Assembly (NCBI RefSeq): GCF_003386235.1
Contig: NZ_QRDZ01000010.1
Location: 62,001 to 126,000, forward strand
From: Cohnella phaseoli
GTDB taxonomy: Bacteria; Bacillota; Bacilli; Paenibacillales; Paenibacillaceae
Direction: 5' to 3'
DNA length: 64,000 nucleotides
The notes under the pieces were generated by a model that made no database searches, was not told the DNA's origin, and was given only the letters and a program-made list of their open reading frames with translations. Positions 31,851-41,693 of this stretch are shown one piece after another; position 1 is the stretch's first letter; each line of letters begins with the position of its first letter. A program made the position numbers and the translations under genes.

Positions 31851-34800
31851 GTGAAGAAGGCAAAAAAATGGGGATGGACGTCGAAATCACGGCTTCTGGC
31901 GTGGATGCTGATCGTCAGCATGATCGTGACCGCACTGCCTGTACAGCAGGCGGCAGGGGCCGAACTCCCGGTACAGCGGGCGATAGAGCCCGAGCTGCTG
32001 ATGCAGCAGGTGGCAGCGATAGAACCAAGCGGGTTTCAGGATGTGAAACCAACGGACTGGTTCTACGATGCGGCCGTCTATGTCCGGAAGAATGGTATAT
32101 TCGGCGGAACGGGCGGGGGCGCCTTCTCGCCTAAGGGAACGATGACGCGCGCCATGTATGTGACGGCGCTTGGACGAATGGCCGGCGTGGATGTCAGCGA
32201 GTATTCCGCCTCGAGCTTTGCCGACGTGCCGGCGGGCATTTGGTATGCGCCATTTGTAGAGTGGGCGGTTAAGAAGGGGATTACTTCCGGCACGGGAGCT
32301 CGCAATTTCTCTCCGGATGCAACCGTGTCCCGGGAGCAGATGGCGGCGCTGACTTTGCGCTATTTTGAAAGCTATCAGATTCCCTATCAAACTGGCAATC
32401 CCGTAACTACGCAGCCAAAGGATCTCGCGAACGTGTCTTCCTGGGCGGCGGATGCAGTTGTGAAGCTGTGGCAAGCGGGTTTGTTCGACGGGGACAGCAA
32501 TGGCAACTTCAATCCACATAAACAGGCGACTCGTGCGGAAGCGGCTGTTTTCTTCATGCGCAACAACGCGATTGTGGAGGCGTGGAAAAATCAGAATCCA
32601 ACAGCACCGACGCCGACCCCCTCGCCGACATCCGATACGGATAATGGCACGACGAACGGCGCAGGGCTGCCGACGTCCGGAACCGGCGGCGGTGGCGGAG
32701 GAAACGGAGGCAGCCCAGTTATCGAATATACGCTGACGTTTGAGAGCAACGGAGGCACGGAGATAGCCGACCAGAAGGTGCGGCAAGGGAAAGCGCCGAG
32801 TCATCTGCCTGCTCCGGCGAAAGAGGGGTATATCTTCCAAGGATGGTTTAGGGACAGCGATTTATCGCTCATCTTCGCGGAGGGAAGTCCCGTTAACGCG
32901 GACACCAAGTTGTATGCGAAATATATAGATAGCGTGAGTAATGCTGTACAGAGCACTCCCAGCTACTCTGAAATGGATGTCGCTCCGGACTTCACTATTA
33001 CGGTTTTCGATGCGTCCGGCAATCTGACCGCGTCGGAGGTGCAAGCGGGGCTTGAGTTCGAGGATACTTCAGATCCTGATTTTACGGGGATTACCGTCAC
33101 CGGCTCGAATGGTCACTTCAGATTAGCGGCCGAAGGCGGTCGATTCACAGAAGGACACACCTATCAACTGACGTTAACGGATGACAATCTGTCTTTCCAA
33201 GGTCAAGACGCTACGACGAGCATCTATGTTTTTAGCGTTGCCAAGGAAGAAGTCATGAATGTCCCGCTAAATCCGAATATGATCTATCTGCCTTTCGCGG
33301 ATGTCACGAATATGATGCTTGATGGCGCGGAAGTAGGTTCGCCGGCCATTCCGCTCATTACGACGACGGTAGGTGACAGCGAGAACGGTCTTGCCGCCGC
33401 GAATGGCGGCAGTGGAACTTTCTCCTACAGCGGAAGCAGCGAGATTCAAGTGGGCGCTGTCGTTGCAATCTACGAAGGGGTTCGTCCCGATCTGCGCACG
33501 GTAGACACAACCGGCGCCGACGATGGCGCTGTCGCTTATGTACAGATTACGGCGATTAACGGCAATACCTACACCTATGATCACGCGGATGCCAAGCAGG
33601 TGTTGTTCAAGCCGGATGTTCTGCCTGTGAGCGTAGAGGCGGATACGGACGGAGAACCGGACAATAACTCTATCACGGTAGAGCATATCGCGATGAACTA
33701 CAGCGACAGCATGTATGCGCCACTAGGCTTGAGCGAGCTCACCACCGTCGATGTAGGCGATTTTATCGCTTTCTATGAGGGTGAGTTAGTGAATGGCGGC
33801 TCCCAACTGTTAATCGGTTATGGACGTATTACGTCGATTACGCCTGTGGCGGAGATGGATATTATTAAGTATGTCGATGTCACGGAAGAAGACATCGCGC
33901 ATATCCTCGACGTCTATCAGCAACAGGCGATTGACGGCGACCAACTGCTGTCGCAGGAGGAAATCGCGCAACTGGAGGATCATATTGAGCAGCAAGCGAT
34001 CGCCAGCGGCTTCGTCGATCAGGCTGCGGACTATCTGTCTGCGCTGGCCATGGAGACGGATGTCTTCAAGACGCAGATGGAAGTGAATATGCTAGCGGCT
34101 AACGGCGTAGGCAAAGTCAGTGTGGAGAATCTGACGGTTGTCGCTGCGCTGGGCACGAGAGTGAATCATATTGCCGGACAAAACTCCGGAGTCAGCGCTA
34201 CGCTTCAGATCGGCGCCGACATTGTCATTCGCATCCATGAGGAGAGCGACCTCGTCATCCATATGACGGGTACGTTCTTGCAGGAGATTACTTTGAATCT
34301 CGGCATCGATGGGGGGACGGATTGGGGGGAGGCATGTGTTTGGTTTCTCTGTGTGCCCTACCCGAAAGATTATCGGATTACCGCCAATCTGGATGCGTAC
34401 ACGTATACCGGAATTAACATTACGGCGGAGATTGCCACGGTGGCACACGATAAGCTGCAGGAAGCACTGGATGACTGGGATGAAGCAGCTACTGGCGGCA
34501 AACTAGGCAAGGTTCGCGACATCGCGACAGAGATGCAAGCGCTAATCGACGGTGTACAGGATACGACGGTGGACTCGGCGGAACTGAAGGCACAGTATCA
34601 AGAAATGATGGAGAACGAGACGGATTGGGTTCCGTTGATCAAGAAGAAGCTCTTCGAGAAGAGCGTGCGCGTAGTTATGGGTATCGTTGAAGTCAACTTC
34701 ACAGCCGAGTTTGTGGTCAGCGCCAATGTGAACCTGACGATCGGCGCGGATTTCAACTATACGACAGCCAAACGCTACTCGGCTACCGTACACGTGCTTG

Positions 34801-37800
34801 GTTTCCGAGGTACGAGCAACACCGTAAGCTTGCCGGGGGACGGCAATTACCAGTTTACCTTCTATGTGATGGGGACAATCGGCTTGCGGGCGGGTGTTCT
34901 GCTGGAGCTTAAAGCGGGAGTTGGCAGTGTTAAGCTGAATAGCATCGGGGTGTCTATTGAAGCCGGTGCGTACGTGAATCTGTGGGGGTACTTCTACTAT
35001 CAGTTGAAGCGACTGGAAGGGGTGCAGACTACCCGGTCAATGGGCGCTCTGTACGTAGAGATCGGCATCTATCTGGAGACTGCAATCGGCGCCCAATTGG
35101 GCGATGGCTTGCTCTCGGGCAGTATTCCGGTATACGAGAATACATGGCCGTTGTACACGGTAGGGGAGCAGAAAAATGTCGATGACTTCGCCTATCCGGA
35201 GGATAAGCCGGTTAGATTAAACCTGGCGGGCTCCGCGTCATCGATCGCCGTGCCGGAGTCGTGGCTAACCATGAGTCGGTTTGATTTGAAGACTGGCGAA
35301 ACAGATACCCAGACCTTTGACCGCGCGAAATTCGATTTCCAGGTGGACAACAGGAATTTCAGGTATAGGGCGGATACAGGAAAGATCGAAGTGGTGAACA
35401 CGGACATTCAGGTGAGCGAGGGCAATCTGGTCATCACCTGGAGAGGCGCGCCTCTGTCGCTCTCGTCCGAACCGATCCAGCGCACGATTTCCTTGAATTG
35501 GCTCGCCAGAGTGGGTGACTATATCATCCAACTGGACCTGCAGAACGGTGAAGCGAACCAGATTGTCGCAGCGCCGTACAACGCACCGATCAGCGTGGAC
35601 AACCCGGTGTATCCGGGATATACCTTTGACGGCTGGTACTGGTCAGGCACCGGCGGTTCGAAGGCAACCATTCCAAGCCGTATGCCTGCACAGGATTGGA
35701 TTCTATACGCGCGATGGATCCCGAACACGGATACGCCGTATACCGTTCAGCATTATTTGATCGACCCGAATACCAAGACAGCGACGTCGCCTGCAGCGAC
35801 GGAGACTTTGACCGGAACAACCGGCACGGAGATTCAGATCGTCTCCGACAGGTTCCTTGACCAAGGTTATGCGACAGGTAAGGCAAGCGGGATGAAGATC
35901 AAGGGGGACGGTTCGACGGTCGTCAGGGTTGATCACTATCCGGCGAATCGCACGATGACCTTCGACGGAGGGTATGTGGGCTCACCGGGCAGCTCGCTGA
36001 CGGAAGCAACCGGCAAGAATATCTCTGCTCGCATCCCGATACCGACCAGACCGGGCTATACGTTCGCCGGATGGTCGCCGGATGTTCCAAGTGCGATGCC
36101 TGCTACGAACACGTCGTATACGGCCCAATGGACGGCGAAAGAGGACACGTCCTATCAGGTCGCCTACCTGCTGCAAAACATCGGAAGCGATACCTATACG
36201 GTAGCGGATATGGAATCGTATCGCGGGGCAACCGATGCCGAGGCAAGCCTGACGAATCCGGCAAAATCCTATGAGGGCTTTACGTTCGACGCCACCATTC
36301 CGGGAACGGTACTGTCTGCCCCGATCGCGGGCCGAGGCACAACGGTTCTGAAGGTGTATTACAAGCGCAATAGCTATGCCATGACGATCAATTACAACGG
36401 CTCCGGCGAAGCGACCAGGGTCATTGATCACGTACCGTTCGGGGCAACGACGGGGTTATACCTTGGAGTACCGGCTTGGCAGGGGAGCGCGTTCGCCGGA
36501 TGGTCGCCCGCTTCGCTGACCACGATGCCCGCGTACGATGTCGAGTTTACAGCCCAGTGGGCGCTGAACACCCACACGGTGAGCTTCAACAGCAATGGAG
36601 GGTCGGCGGTCAATGCCTTAACGGTTGGATACGGCTTCCAGGCAAGCGAGCCGGATGAGCCGACGAAGGACGATCTGGTGTTCGGCGGCTGGTACAGGGA
36701 TAGCGCGCTGACGATGGAATACGACTTCGGGACGCAGGTGACGGAGGATCTCGCGCTGCATGCGAAGTGGCTGCACAGCTACACGGTGAGCTTCGAGAGC
36801 AACGAAGGGTCGGAGGTAGCCGATCTGAAGGTTAACGAAGGAAGCCATGCGTTGGCGCCTGACGCGCCTACGAAGCAAGGCTTCGTATTCAGCGGCTGGT
36901 ATAGAGACAGCGAATGGACGAGCGCTTATGACTTCGAGACGGAGATCGTGACGGCCAACCTTATTTTGTATGCAAAATGGGTGGTTGCTACCAAGATCAG
37001 CTATACAGTGAGCTTCATCAGCAACAACGGCACGACAGTGGAAGATTTGACAGTAGACGAAGGAGCCGTGGCTACGGCGCCCGGCGCACTGACGTTGACC
37101 GGGTATACCTTTGACGGCTGGTACACCGACAGCACCTTCCAGAACCGATTCAGCTTTGCGACACCGGTTGAGTCGAACCTTACACTTTACGCGAAGTGGA
37201 TGCGGAACAGCTACACGGTGAGCTTCAACAGTAACGGCGGATCAGCGGTGGCCAGCCAGACGGTGGAATACAACGACACTGCGACATTGCCTGCCGCACC
37301 GACGAGAAACGGACATATGTTCGCCGGCTGGTACACCACCGCCGGTCTGGGCACAGCCTATAACTTCTCGACCGGGGTGAGCGCCAATCTTACGCTGTAC
37401 GCGAAGTGGACCGCCGTCTACACGGTGAGCTTCGACAGCAACGGCGGATCGGCAGTGGCCAACCAGACGGTGGAAAGTGGCGGAAATGCCGATGAACCCG
37501 CCGCACCGACGATGGACGGTTATACGTTCGCGGGTTGGTATAGCGACGCCCTCCTGCAAGAAGCTTACAGCTTCACGAACAGAGAGGTGAACGCTAACCT
37601 CACCTTGTACGCGAAGTGGACATTTAACAGCTATACGGTAAGCTTTGACAGCAATAACGGACCCGCTGTGCAGAGTCAGGCGGTGGTTCCGGGCGGCAAC
37701 GCTATAGCGCCTCCCGTACCGAAGTGGATCGGTTTCAGATTCGACGGCTGGTATAGCGATCCCGCGACGACAATCGCCTATGACTTCTCGACAGCGGTGA

Positions 37801-38891
37801 ACGCAGATATGACCCTGTACGCGAAATGGACGATGACCTCGTGGACGACACTTGGCGATGCGCTGGTAGGGGGAGCGCAAAGTCACTCCGATATCGTATT
37901 CGACAACAGCGGCACTCCCTATAGTGCTTATGTGACGTGGAATAATGAAATCATCGTAATGAAATACGAGGATGACGAGTGGCAACCCGTCGGCAACCTG
38001 ACTGCCTTCAATAAAGCGTGGAATAATACGATTACTGTTACGCTCGCCATAGACAGCAAGGATACGCTTTATGTTTCTTATATGGCGAAAATCGATGAAG
38101 CTTATAAACACGTTGTAATGAAATATGATCAGGGAGCTTGGGAAGCCTTGGATCTTTTTACGCAACAGAATTTCGGATACGATGCCTCCATGGTCTTTGA
38201 CGAGGATGACAATCTTTATCTGTCTTATCTCGAACAAGGTAACAACATTAGATCCTTGTATGTGAAGAGATACAAGGACAATATATGGGAGAATGTACAC
38301 AGTACCAACTGGGCTAATGCTAATTATACTGCCCTTGCGTTTAACCCGAGCGGCACCCTTTATCTATTCCATATGTGGTACAACATGCCGGATTATATAA
38401 GCAAAACATCGTTGAGGACATACGATGGCAGCATGTCGTGGTCTCCCGTTAACAATGCGGAACTCCAAGCAACGCTTAGTGCGGATGCCTCATTCACACT
38501 TAGTCCGGATGGCGTACCTTATGTGGTCTACAAGAGTAAGTCCAATAACGAGGTGGTCGTGGCGAAGCATGAGGGTTCTTCATGGCAACCTGTAGGTACG
38601 ACTGGAATCTCGTATGAGACGTCCGGGGCTCCCAACATCAAAATCGCCTTTGACAGCGAGGGCACGCCGTATGTCGCGTATGTAGATACGGATCACGGCA
38701 ACAGGCTGACGGTGAGGAAGTACGAGAATAACAGTTGGAACATCGTCGAGTATGCAGGCATCTCGGCTGCTAACATTAGTTACTTAAATCTCTCCATAGA
38801 CAGCAACGATAACCTTTATGTGAGCTATAAAGAAGGTATCACCACGACAAGTAAATTGACCGTGATGAAGTATGATCCGAGCCTGCATTAA
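31851..38891 (+). CDS. giant SLH-anchored InlB-repeat surface protein (2346 residues)
   Basis: Start GTG 31851 follows GAAGGG. Order: signal peptide (1 to about 37, ending AAGA); three SLH domains (about 61-245; TRAMYV, SREQMAA, TRAEAAV signatures); Thr/Pro and Gly-rich linker (about 250-290); one InlB repeat (about 292-360); a long unrecognised region (about 365-1220) including two SVEVEAD-type beta parts, a helical segment near 870-920 and a beta-rich portion; an InlB-like unit (about 1223-1290); MucBP-like strands (YTVQHYLID, YQVAYLLQN) alternating with GYTFAGWSP units (about 1298-1570); six regular InlB/Flg_new repeats (about 1573-1993; YTVSFxSNGGSAV to LYAKW); and a C-terminal beta-propeller-like region (about 1995-2346, repeated DSxDTLYVSY). 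The signal and SLH domains imply cell-wall anchoring at the N-terminus with a stalk and head facing outward. Probably an adhesin. Confidence 0.9.
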   Translation: MKKAKKWGWTSKSRLLAWMLIVSMIVTALPVQQAAGAELPVQRAIEPELLMQQVAAIEPSGFQDVKPTDWFYDAAVYVRKNGIFGGTGGGAFSPKGTMTRAMYVTALGRMAGVDVSEYSASSFADVPAGIWYAPFVEWAVKKGITSGTGARNFSPDATVSREQMAALTLRYFESYQIPYQTGNPVTTQPKDLANVSSWAADAVVKLWQAGLFDGDSNGNFNPHKQATRAEAAVFFMRNNAIVEAWKNQNPTAPTPTPSPTSDTDNGTTNGAGLPTSGTGGGGGGNGGSPVIEYTLTFESNGGTEIADQKVRQGKAPSHLPAPAKEGYIFQGWFRDSDLSLIFAEGSPVNADTKLYAKYIDSVSNAVQSTPSYSEMDVAPDFTITVFDASGNLTASEVQAGLEFEDTSDPDFTGITVTGSNGHFRLAAEGGRFTEGHTYQLTLTDDNLSFQGQDATTSIYVFSVAKEEVMNVPLNPNMIYLPFADVTNMMLDGAEVGSPAIPLITTTVGDSENGLAAANGGSGTFSYSGSSEIQVGAVVAIYEGVRPDLRTVDTTGADDGAVAYVQITAINGNTYTYDHADAKQVLFKPDVLPVSVEADTDGEPDNNSITVEHIAMNYSDSMYAPLGLSELTTVDVGDFIAFYEGELVNGGSQLLIGYGRITSITPVAEMDIIKYVDVTEEDIAHILDVYQQQAIDGDQLLSQEEIAQLEDHIEQQAIASGFVDQAADYLSALAMETDVFKTQMEVNMLAANGVGKVSVENLTVVAALGTRVNHIAGQNSGVSATLQIGADIVIRIHEESDLVIHMTGTFLQEITLNLGIDGGTDWGEACVWFLCVPYPKDYRITANLDAYTYTGINITAEIATVAHDKLQEALDDWDEAATGGKLGKVRDIATEMQALIDGVQDTTVDSAELKAQYQEMMENETDWVPLIKKKLFEKSVRVVMGIVEVNFTAEFVVSANVNLTIGADFNYTTAKRYSATVHVLGFRGTSNTVSLPGDGNYQFTFYVMGTIGLRAGVLLELKAGVGSVKLNSIGVSIEAGAYVNLWGYFYYQLKRLEGVQTTRSMGALYVEIGIYLETAIGAQLGDGLLSGSIPVYENTWPLYTVGEQKNVDDFAYPEDKPVRLNLAGSASSIAVPESWLTMSRFDLKTGETDTQTFDRAKFDFQVDNRNFRYRADTGKIEVVNTDIQVSEGNLVITWRGAPLSLSSEPIQRTISLNWLARVGDYIIQLDLQNGEANQIVAAPYNAPISVDNPVYPGYTFDGWYWSGTGGSKATIPSRMPAQDWILYARWIPNTDTPYTVQHYLIDPNTKTATSPAATETLTGTTGTEIQIVSDRFLDQGYATGKASGMKIKGDGSTVVRVDHYPANRTMTFDGGYVGSPGSSLTEATGKNISARIPIPTRPGYTFAGWSPDVPSAMPATNTSYTAQWTAKEDTSYQVAYLLQNIGSDTYTVADMESYRGATDAEASLTNPAKSYEGFTFDATIPGTVLSAPIAGRGTTVLKVYYKRNSYAMTINYNGSGEATRVIDHVPFGATTGLYLGVPAWQGSAFAGWSPASLTTMPAYDVEFTAQWALNTHTVSFNSNGGSAVNALTVGYGFQASEPDEPTKDDLVFGGWYRDSALTMEYDFGTQVTEDLALHAKWLHSYTVSFESNEGSEVADLKVNEGSHALAPDAPTKQGFVFSGWYRDSEWTSAYDFETEIVTANLILYAKWVVATKISYTVSFISNNGTTVEDLTVDEGAVATAPGALTLTGYTFDGWYTDSTFQNRFSFATPVESNLTLYAKWMRNSYTVSFNSNGGSAVASQTVEYNDTATLPAAPTRNGHMFAGWYTTAGLGTAYNFSTGVSANLTLYAKWTAVYTVSFDSNGGSAVANQTVESGGNADEPAAPTMDGYTFAGWYSDALLQEAYSFTNREVNANLTLYAKWTFNSYTVSFDSNNGPAVQSQAVVPGGNAIAPPVPKWIGFRFDGWYSDPATTIAYDFSTAVNADMTLYAKWTMTSWTTLGDALVGGAQSHSDIVFDNSGTPYSAYVTWNNEIIVMKYEDDEWQPVGNLTAFNKAWNNTITVTLAIDSKDTLYVSYMAKIDEAYKHVVMKYDQGAWEALDLFTQQNFGYDASMVFDEDDNLYLSYLEQGNNIRSLYVKRYKDNIWENVHSTNWANANYTALAFNPSGTLYLFHMWYNMPDYISKTSLRTYDGSMSWSPVNNAELQATLSADASFTLSPDGVPYVVYKSKSNNEVVVAKHEGSSWQPVGTTGISYETSGAPNIKIAFDSEGTPYVAYVDTDHGNRLTVRKYENNSWNIVEYAGISAANISYLNLSIDSNDNLYVSYKEGITTTSKLTVMKYDPSLH

Positions 38892-38910
38892 CCTTAAACG
38901 GATTGAATCA

Positions 38911-38946
38911 CAGAGCAGCCTGCCCCCATCGGAGCAGGCTGCTCTG
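38911..38946 (+). terminator. strong hairpin after the giant SLH gene
   Basis: Perfect 13-bp stem CAGAGCAGCCTGC / GCAGGCTGCTCTG with a 10-base loop, 20 bases after the stop; no T-run follows. Confidence 0.6.
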
Positions 38947-39040
38947 CTGCGAGTCCGGCATAGGCCAGAACTTATGCTGGAAAAAAGGACCTCATCGTGA
39001 TAGTTGTATTCTACGCCTTGCACAGATTTGCAGGGCACAA

Positions 39041-39070
39041 TTTCCTTTAATGATGTTATCATTAGGAGAA
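39041..39070. promoter_or_regulatory. leader palindrome upstream of the histidine kinase, also present in the relic copy
   Basis: TTTCCTTTAATGAT-GTT-ATCATTAGGAGAA forms an inverted repeat 46 bases before the kinase start. The homologous site at 60960-60990 keeps the palindrome with altered, still-pairing flanks (GTTCTCTTAATGAT / ATTATTAAGAGAAC). Maintenance of pairing suggests an operator or RNA hairpin. Confidence 0.55.
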
Positions 39071-39115
39071 TTAATTTACATATCGCGCATCCTGTAGATT
39101 GGGGTCGATATCATC

Positions 39116-41260
39116 ATGAGGGGCATTCTCCGATTCGGTTCTCGGACGATCTTGCTTTATATCGCTGCTGCCGTTGCTGTCGGTTTGGTTGCAAGCTATG
39201 CCGTCATGCCTGCACCGGACTCCCCCAGGATCGAAAGTAAAGAAGGCATTCTGGATTTAACGCAGGTTCATGTCAGTGAGAACCCGCTAAAGTTAGCGGG
39301 GGAGTGGGCGTTCTACTGGCAAGAGCTGCTGTCGCCCGAGGATATACAGAATCGCCTGGCAAGGGGCGGCAATCCTGAACGCTGGATCAGCATCCCCAAC
39401 TCCTGGCTAGGCGATCGGTTGGATGGCCAGCGGCTGAGCGGTACAGGTTATGCCACCTTTCGGGTCGTCATAAAACTTAGCGAGCAGGATCGCAGCGAGC
39501 GGCTTGCGCTGCGGCTGCCTGCGATCTTTCATGCTTATAAATTGTGGGTTAACGGCGAGCTTCTGGAAGAGGTTGGTGTGGTCGGTAGGGACAAGAGTAG
39601 AGCGATCCCGCGTCTGGCAACGAAGCTTGTGTTCTTCCAGCCCGAGCAAGATTCGGTGGAACTGGTGATGCAAGTTGCCAACTTCCATCATAAGCGAGGC
39701 GGCATCACCCAGTATATCGAGTTGGGCGGAAGTGATGGATTAACGGTCAAAACCCATCTGAACATCGCCGCTGAAATGTTCATCACCGCAAGCCTGCTGG
39801 TGATTGGGGTCTATCACCTGCTGCTGTTCGCCTTGCGACGCAAAGACAGGGCGCCCTTGTTCTTTGGTCTGTTCACCCTAATGTTCGGCATCCGCTCGTT
39901 GCTGGTCGGCGAGCTATTGCTCACACAATGGTGGCCGAATTTTCCGTGGGAATTGCAGTTCAAGATCGAGTACCTGATTCTATGCAGCAGCGGGTATATC
40001 ATCACGATGTACTTCAATTGCATCTTTCCGAATTATGTGTCGCGTTGGTTCCATCATGGCACGAGGTTCGTAACCGGAGCATTATGTATCGTTGTTGTGG
40101 CGGCCCCTGCCATTATCTATACCCGAATGTTGCCAATGATCGGTGTGGTCGTTGTCCTGCATATGGTTTATCTGATGGTTGGACTGGCCCAAGCGGCTGT
40201 GCGGCGTAGGGAGGGAGCGCTGATCTTCCTGCTGGTGTCGGTGGTTGCTTTAGTGACGGTGATCAACGACTTTTTATATTACAACGAATGGTCGCGAATC
40301 GGAAATACCTCTCCGCTGGGTCTGTTGGTGTTTACAATCGCACAGATGATGCTGCTTTCTTCCAGATTTACGAGGGCGGCGGCGAACGAGGAGAGGATTG
40401 CGCGCGAATTGCAGGACGCTAACAACAAGCTGACCGAAATGAATATGAATTTGGAACGGACCGTGCAGGAACGCACACAGGCCTTATCCGCAGCTCATGA
40501 CGATCTCCGCTTATCGTATGACCAGCTGCTTCAATCCGAGGAAGGGCGGAAGAAGCTCCTCGCCTATATTACGCATGATCTTCGCATGCCGCTGTCCAGC
40601 ATGCTGGGTTATGTCGAGGCTGTGCAGGACAGAGTCAAGCCGGAACGCAATGATCAGTACCTGAAATATATCCGGGATAACACGATAAGGATTAACCGCA
40701 TGATCGAGGAGTTAAGCTTCTTGTCGCATTTGGAGACGGGACAAGTCTCGTACCGCATGGAGCCGGTTCATGTGGTTCACTTCTTGCGCCGGTTCTATGA
40801 ACAATATGAGTTGGTAGTGCGTGACGCAGGTCTGGATTTTAGGCTGGACTACAGAGGTGAGGAAGATCAAGGATCTGATTCGCCTGTTGTCGTGATGGAT
40901 GCGCAAAGACTGGAGCAGGCGTTGTTCAATCTGGTGTCGAACGCAATGAAGTTTACCCCAAGGGGTGGGGTGGTGCGTATTGCGCTAGCTGTGGATGAGG
41001 TGAATCTTACCCGTTATGCGATCATTAGCGTACAAGACTCAGGCATGGGAATTCCGCCGGAGCAGCTCGAGCAAATCTTCGATCGTAATTACAGGTATGA
41101 TCAACCGGGTGAGAAGGGCGTAGAGGGCAGCGGGCTCGGACTGGCGATTTGCAGGGAAATCGTGCAAGCGCATGGAGGAACGGTTCGAGCGGAGAGCGAC
41201 GGCAGGACGGGGTCGATCTTCTCTGTATCGCTTCCTTGTATTGTAAATGAAGGAAGGTGA
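39116..41260 (+). CDS. 7TMR-DISM sensor histidine kinase
   Basis: A 714-residue membrane kinase. Order: N-terminal transmembrane helix (about 11-31); extracellular 7TMR-DISM sugar-binding-like domain (about 45-205; GEWAFYWQELL, LWVNGELLEEVG); seven transmembrane helices (about 222-420); coiled coil (about 425-465); HisKA with YITHDLRMPLSSMLG (His about 485); HATPase with NLVSNAMKFTPRGG, DSGMGIPPEQ and GSGLGLAICREIVQAHGG. Its cognate regulator should be the OmpR-type gene at 41694, because a truncated copy of that regulator's first codons follows immediately. It stands between the giant SLH protein and the regulator, which points to control of surface proteins. Confidence 0.9.
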   Translation: MRGILRFGSRTILLYIAAAVAVGLVASYAVMPAPDSPRIESKEGILDLTQVHVSENPLKLAGEWAFYWQELLSPEDIQNRLARGGNPERWISIPNSWLGDRLDGQRLSGTGYATFRVVIKLSEQDRSERLALRLPAIFHAYKLWVNGELLEEVGVVGRDKSRAIPRLATKLVFFQPEQDSVELVMQVANFHHKRGGITQYIELGGSDGLTVKTHLNIAAEMFITASLLVIGVYHLLLFALRRKDRAPLFFGLFTLMFGIRSLLVGELLLTQWWPNFPWELQFKIEYLILCSSGYIITMYFNCIFPNYVSRWFHHGTRFVTGALCIVVVAAPAIIYTRMLPMIGVVVVLHMVYLMVGLAQAAVRRREGALIFLLVSVVALVTVINDFLYYNEWSRIGNTSPLGLLVFTIAQMMLLSSRFTRAAANEERIARELQDANNKLTEMNMNLERTVQERTQALSAAHDDLRLSYDQLLQSEEGRKKLLAYITHDLRMPLSSMLGYVEAVQDRVKPERNDQYLKYIRDNTIRINRMIEELSFLSHLETGQVSYRMEPVHVVHFLRRFYEQYELVVRDAGLDFRLDYRGEEDQGSDSPVVVMDAQRLEQALFNLVSNAMKFTPRGGVVRIALAVDEVNLTRYAIISVQDSGMGIPPEQLEQIFDRNYRYDQPGEKGVEGSGLGLAICREIVQAHGGTVRAESDGRTGSIFSVSLPCIVNEGR

Positions 41261-41264
41261 CGAT

Positions 41265-41375
41265 ATGGCGGTAGCGAACAAAATCATGATCGTCGATGAT
41301 GATCCCTGTCCTATTCGCTCCCCCGCCCCTAAGGACGGTGAAAGGCGTTTATGCGGTGTTTTAAGCATTCAATGA
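41265..41375 (+). pseudogene. truncated response-regulator gene start
   Basis: GGAAGGTGACGAT followed by ATG gives MAVANKIMIVDDDP, then unrelated residues to a stop (36 codons). The ribosome site and first residues match the intact regulator at 41694 (GGAAGGTGACGAT then GTG, VVDAHKIMIVDDDS). This is the expected kinase-regulator operon position, so the original regulator was apparently cut after about 14 codons and survives 430 bases downstream. Confidence 0.75.
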
Positions 41376-41450
41376 GACGACGGGTTTTGTTTCCGTTGGC
41401 CCAATCACTCCATTTTTATAGCGATGATTAATCTAATAATAACGCTTAGG

Positions 41451-41490
41451 AGCGACGTAGGGATAATCTCCCTTACGTCGCTATTTTTTT
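41451..41490 (+). terminator. rho-independent terminator of the kinase transcript
   Basis: Stem AGCGACGTAGGGA / TCCCTTACGTCGCT (one bulge), 5-base loop, then a run of seven T. Confidence 0.8.
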
Positions 41491-41550
41491 AGAATCCGGA
41501 TAGGTCCAACTAAGTTGGTCTTCTTGGATGTGGCTTTGTATTTATCTTGA

Positions 41551-41608
41551 GCGCGAACTCAAAGTTTTCTTTGAGATTCGCCCATGGGCGAATCTGCCAT
41601 GATAAGAT
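41551..41608 (+). promoter_or_regulatory. shared promoter motif, copy 2 (response regulator)
   Basis: GCGCGAACTC (41551-41560) then AAAGTTTTCTTTGAGATTC, and a -10-like TAAGAT at 41603, exactly 52 bases from the motif start as in copy 1. CAAAG-TTTT-CTTTG forms an inverted repeat here. Autoregulation is plausible. Confidence 0.65.
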
Positions 41609-41693
41609 ACAAGGAGAGAAAACGCTATAATGTAACATACATCAGGGGGAAAACGAGGCTATGGTGCCCCAGCGGTGGAGGGAAGGTGACGAT

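Noticed and set aside
35982..36431. Antisense frame in the giant SLH gene
   Set aside because: Shadow ORF caused by repeat coding bias.
36580..37830. Regular about 210-bp DNA repeats
   Set aside because: They are the coding repeats of six InlB/Flg_new domains in the giant SLH protein, not a CRISPR array or satellite.
39116..41260. Rhodopsin-related sensory system because of the ASRT protein at 4316
   Set aside because: No rhodopsin or carotenoid genes are present, and ASRT relatives commonly occur in sugar operons.
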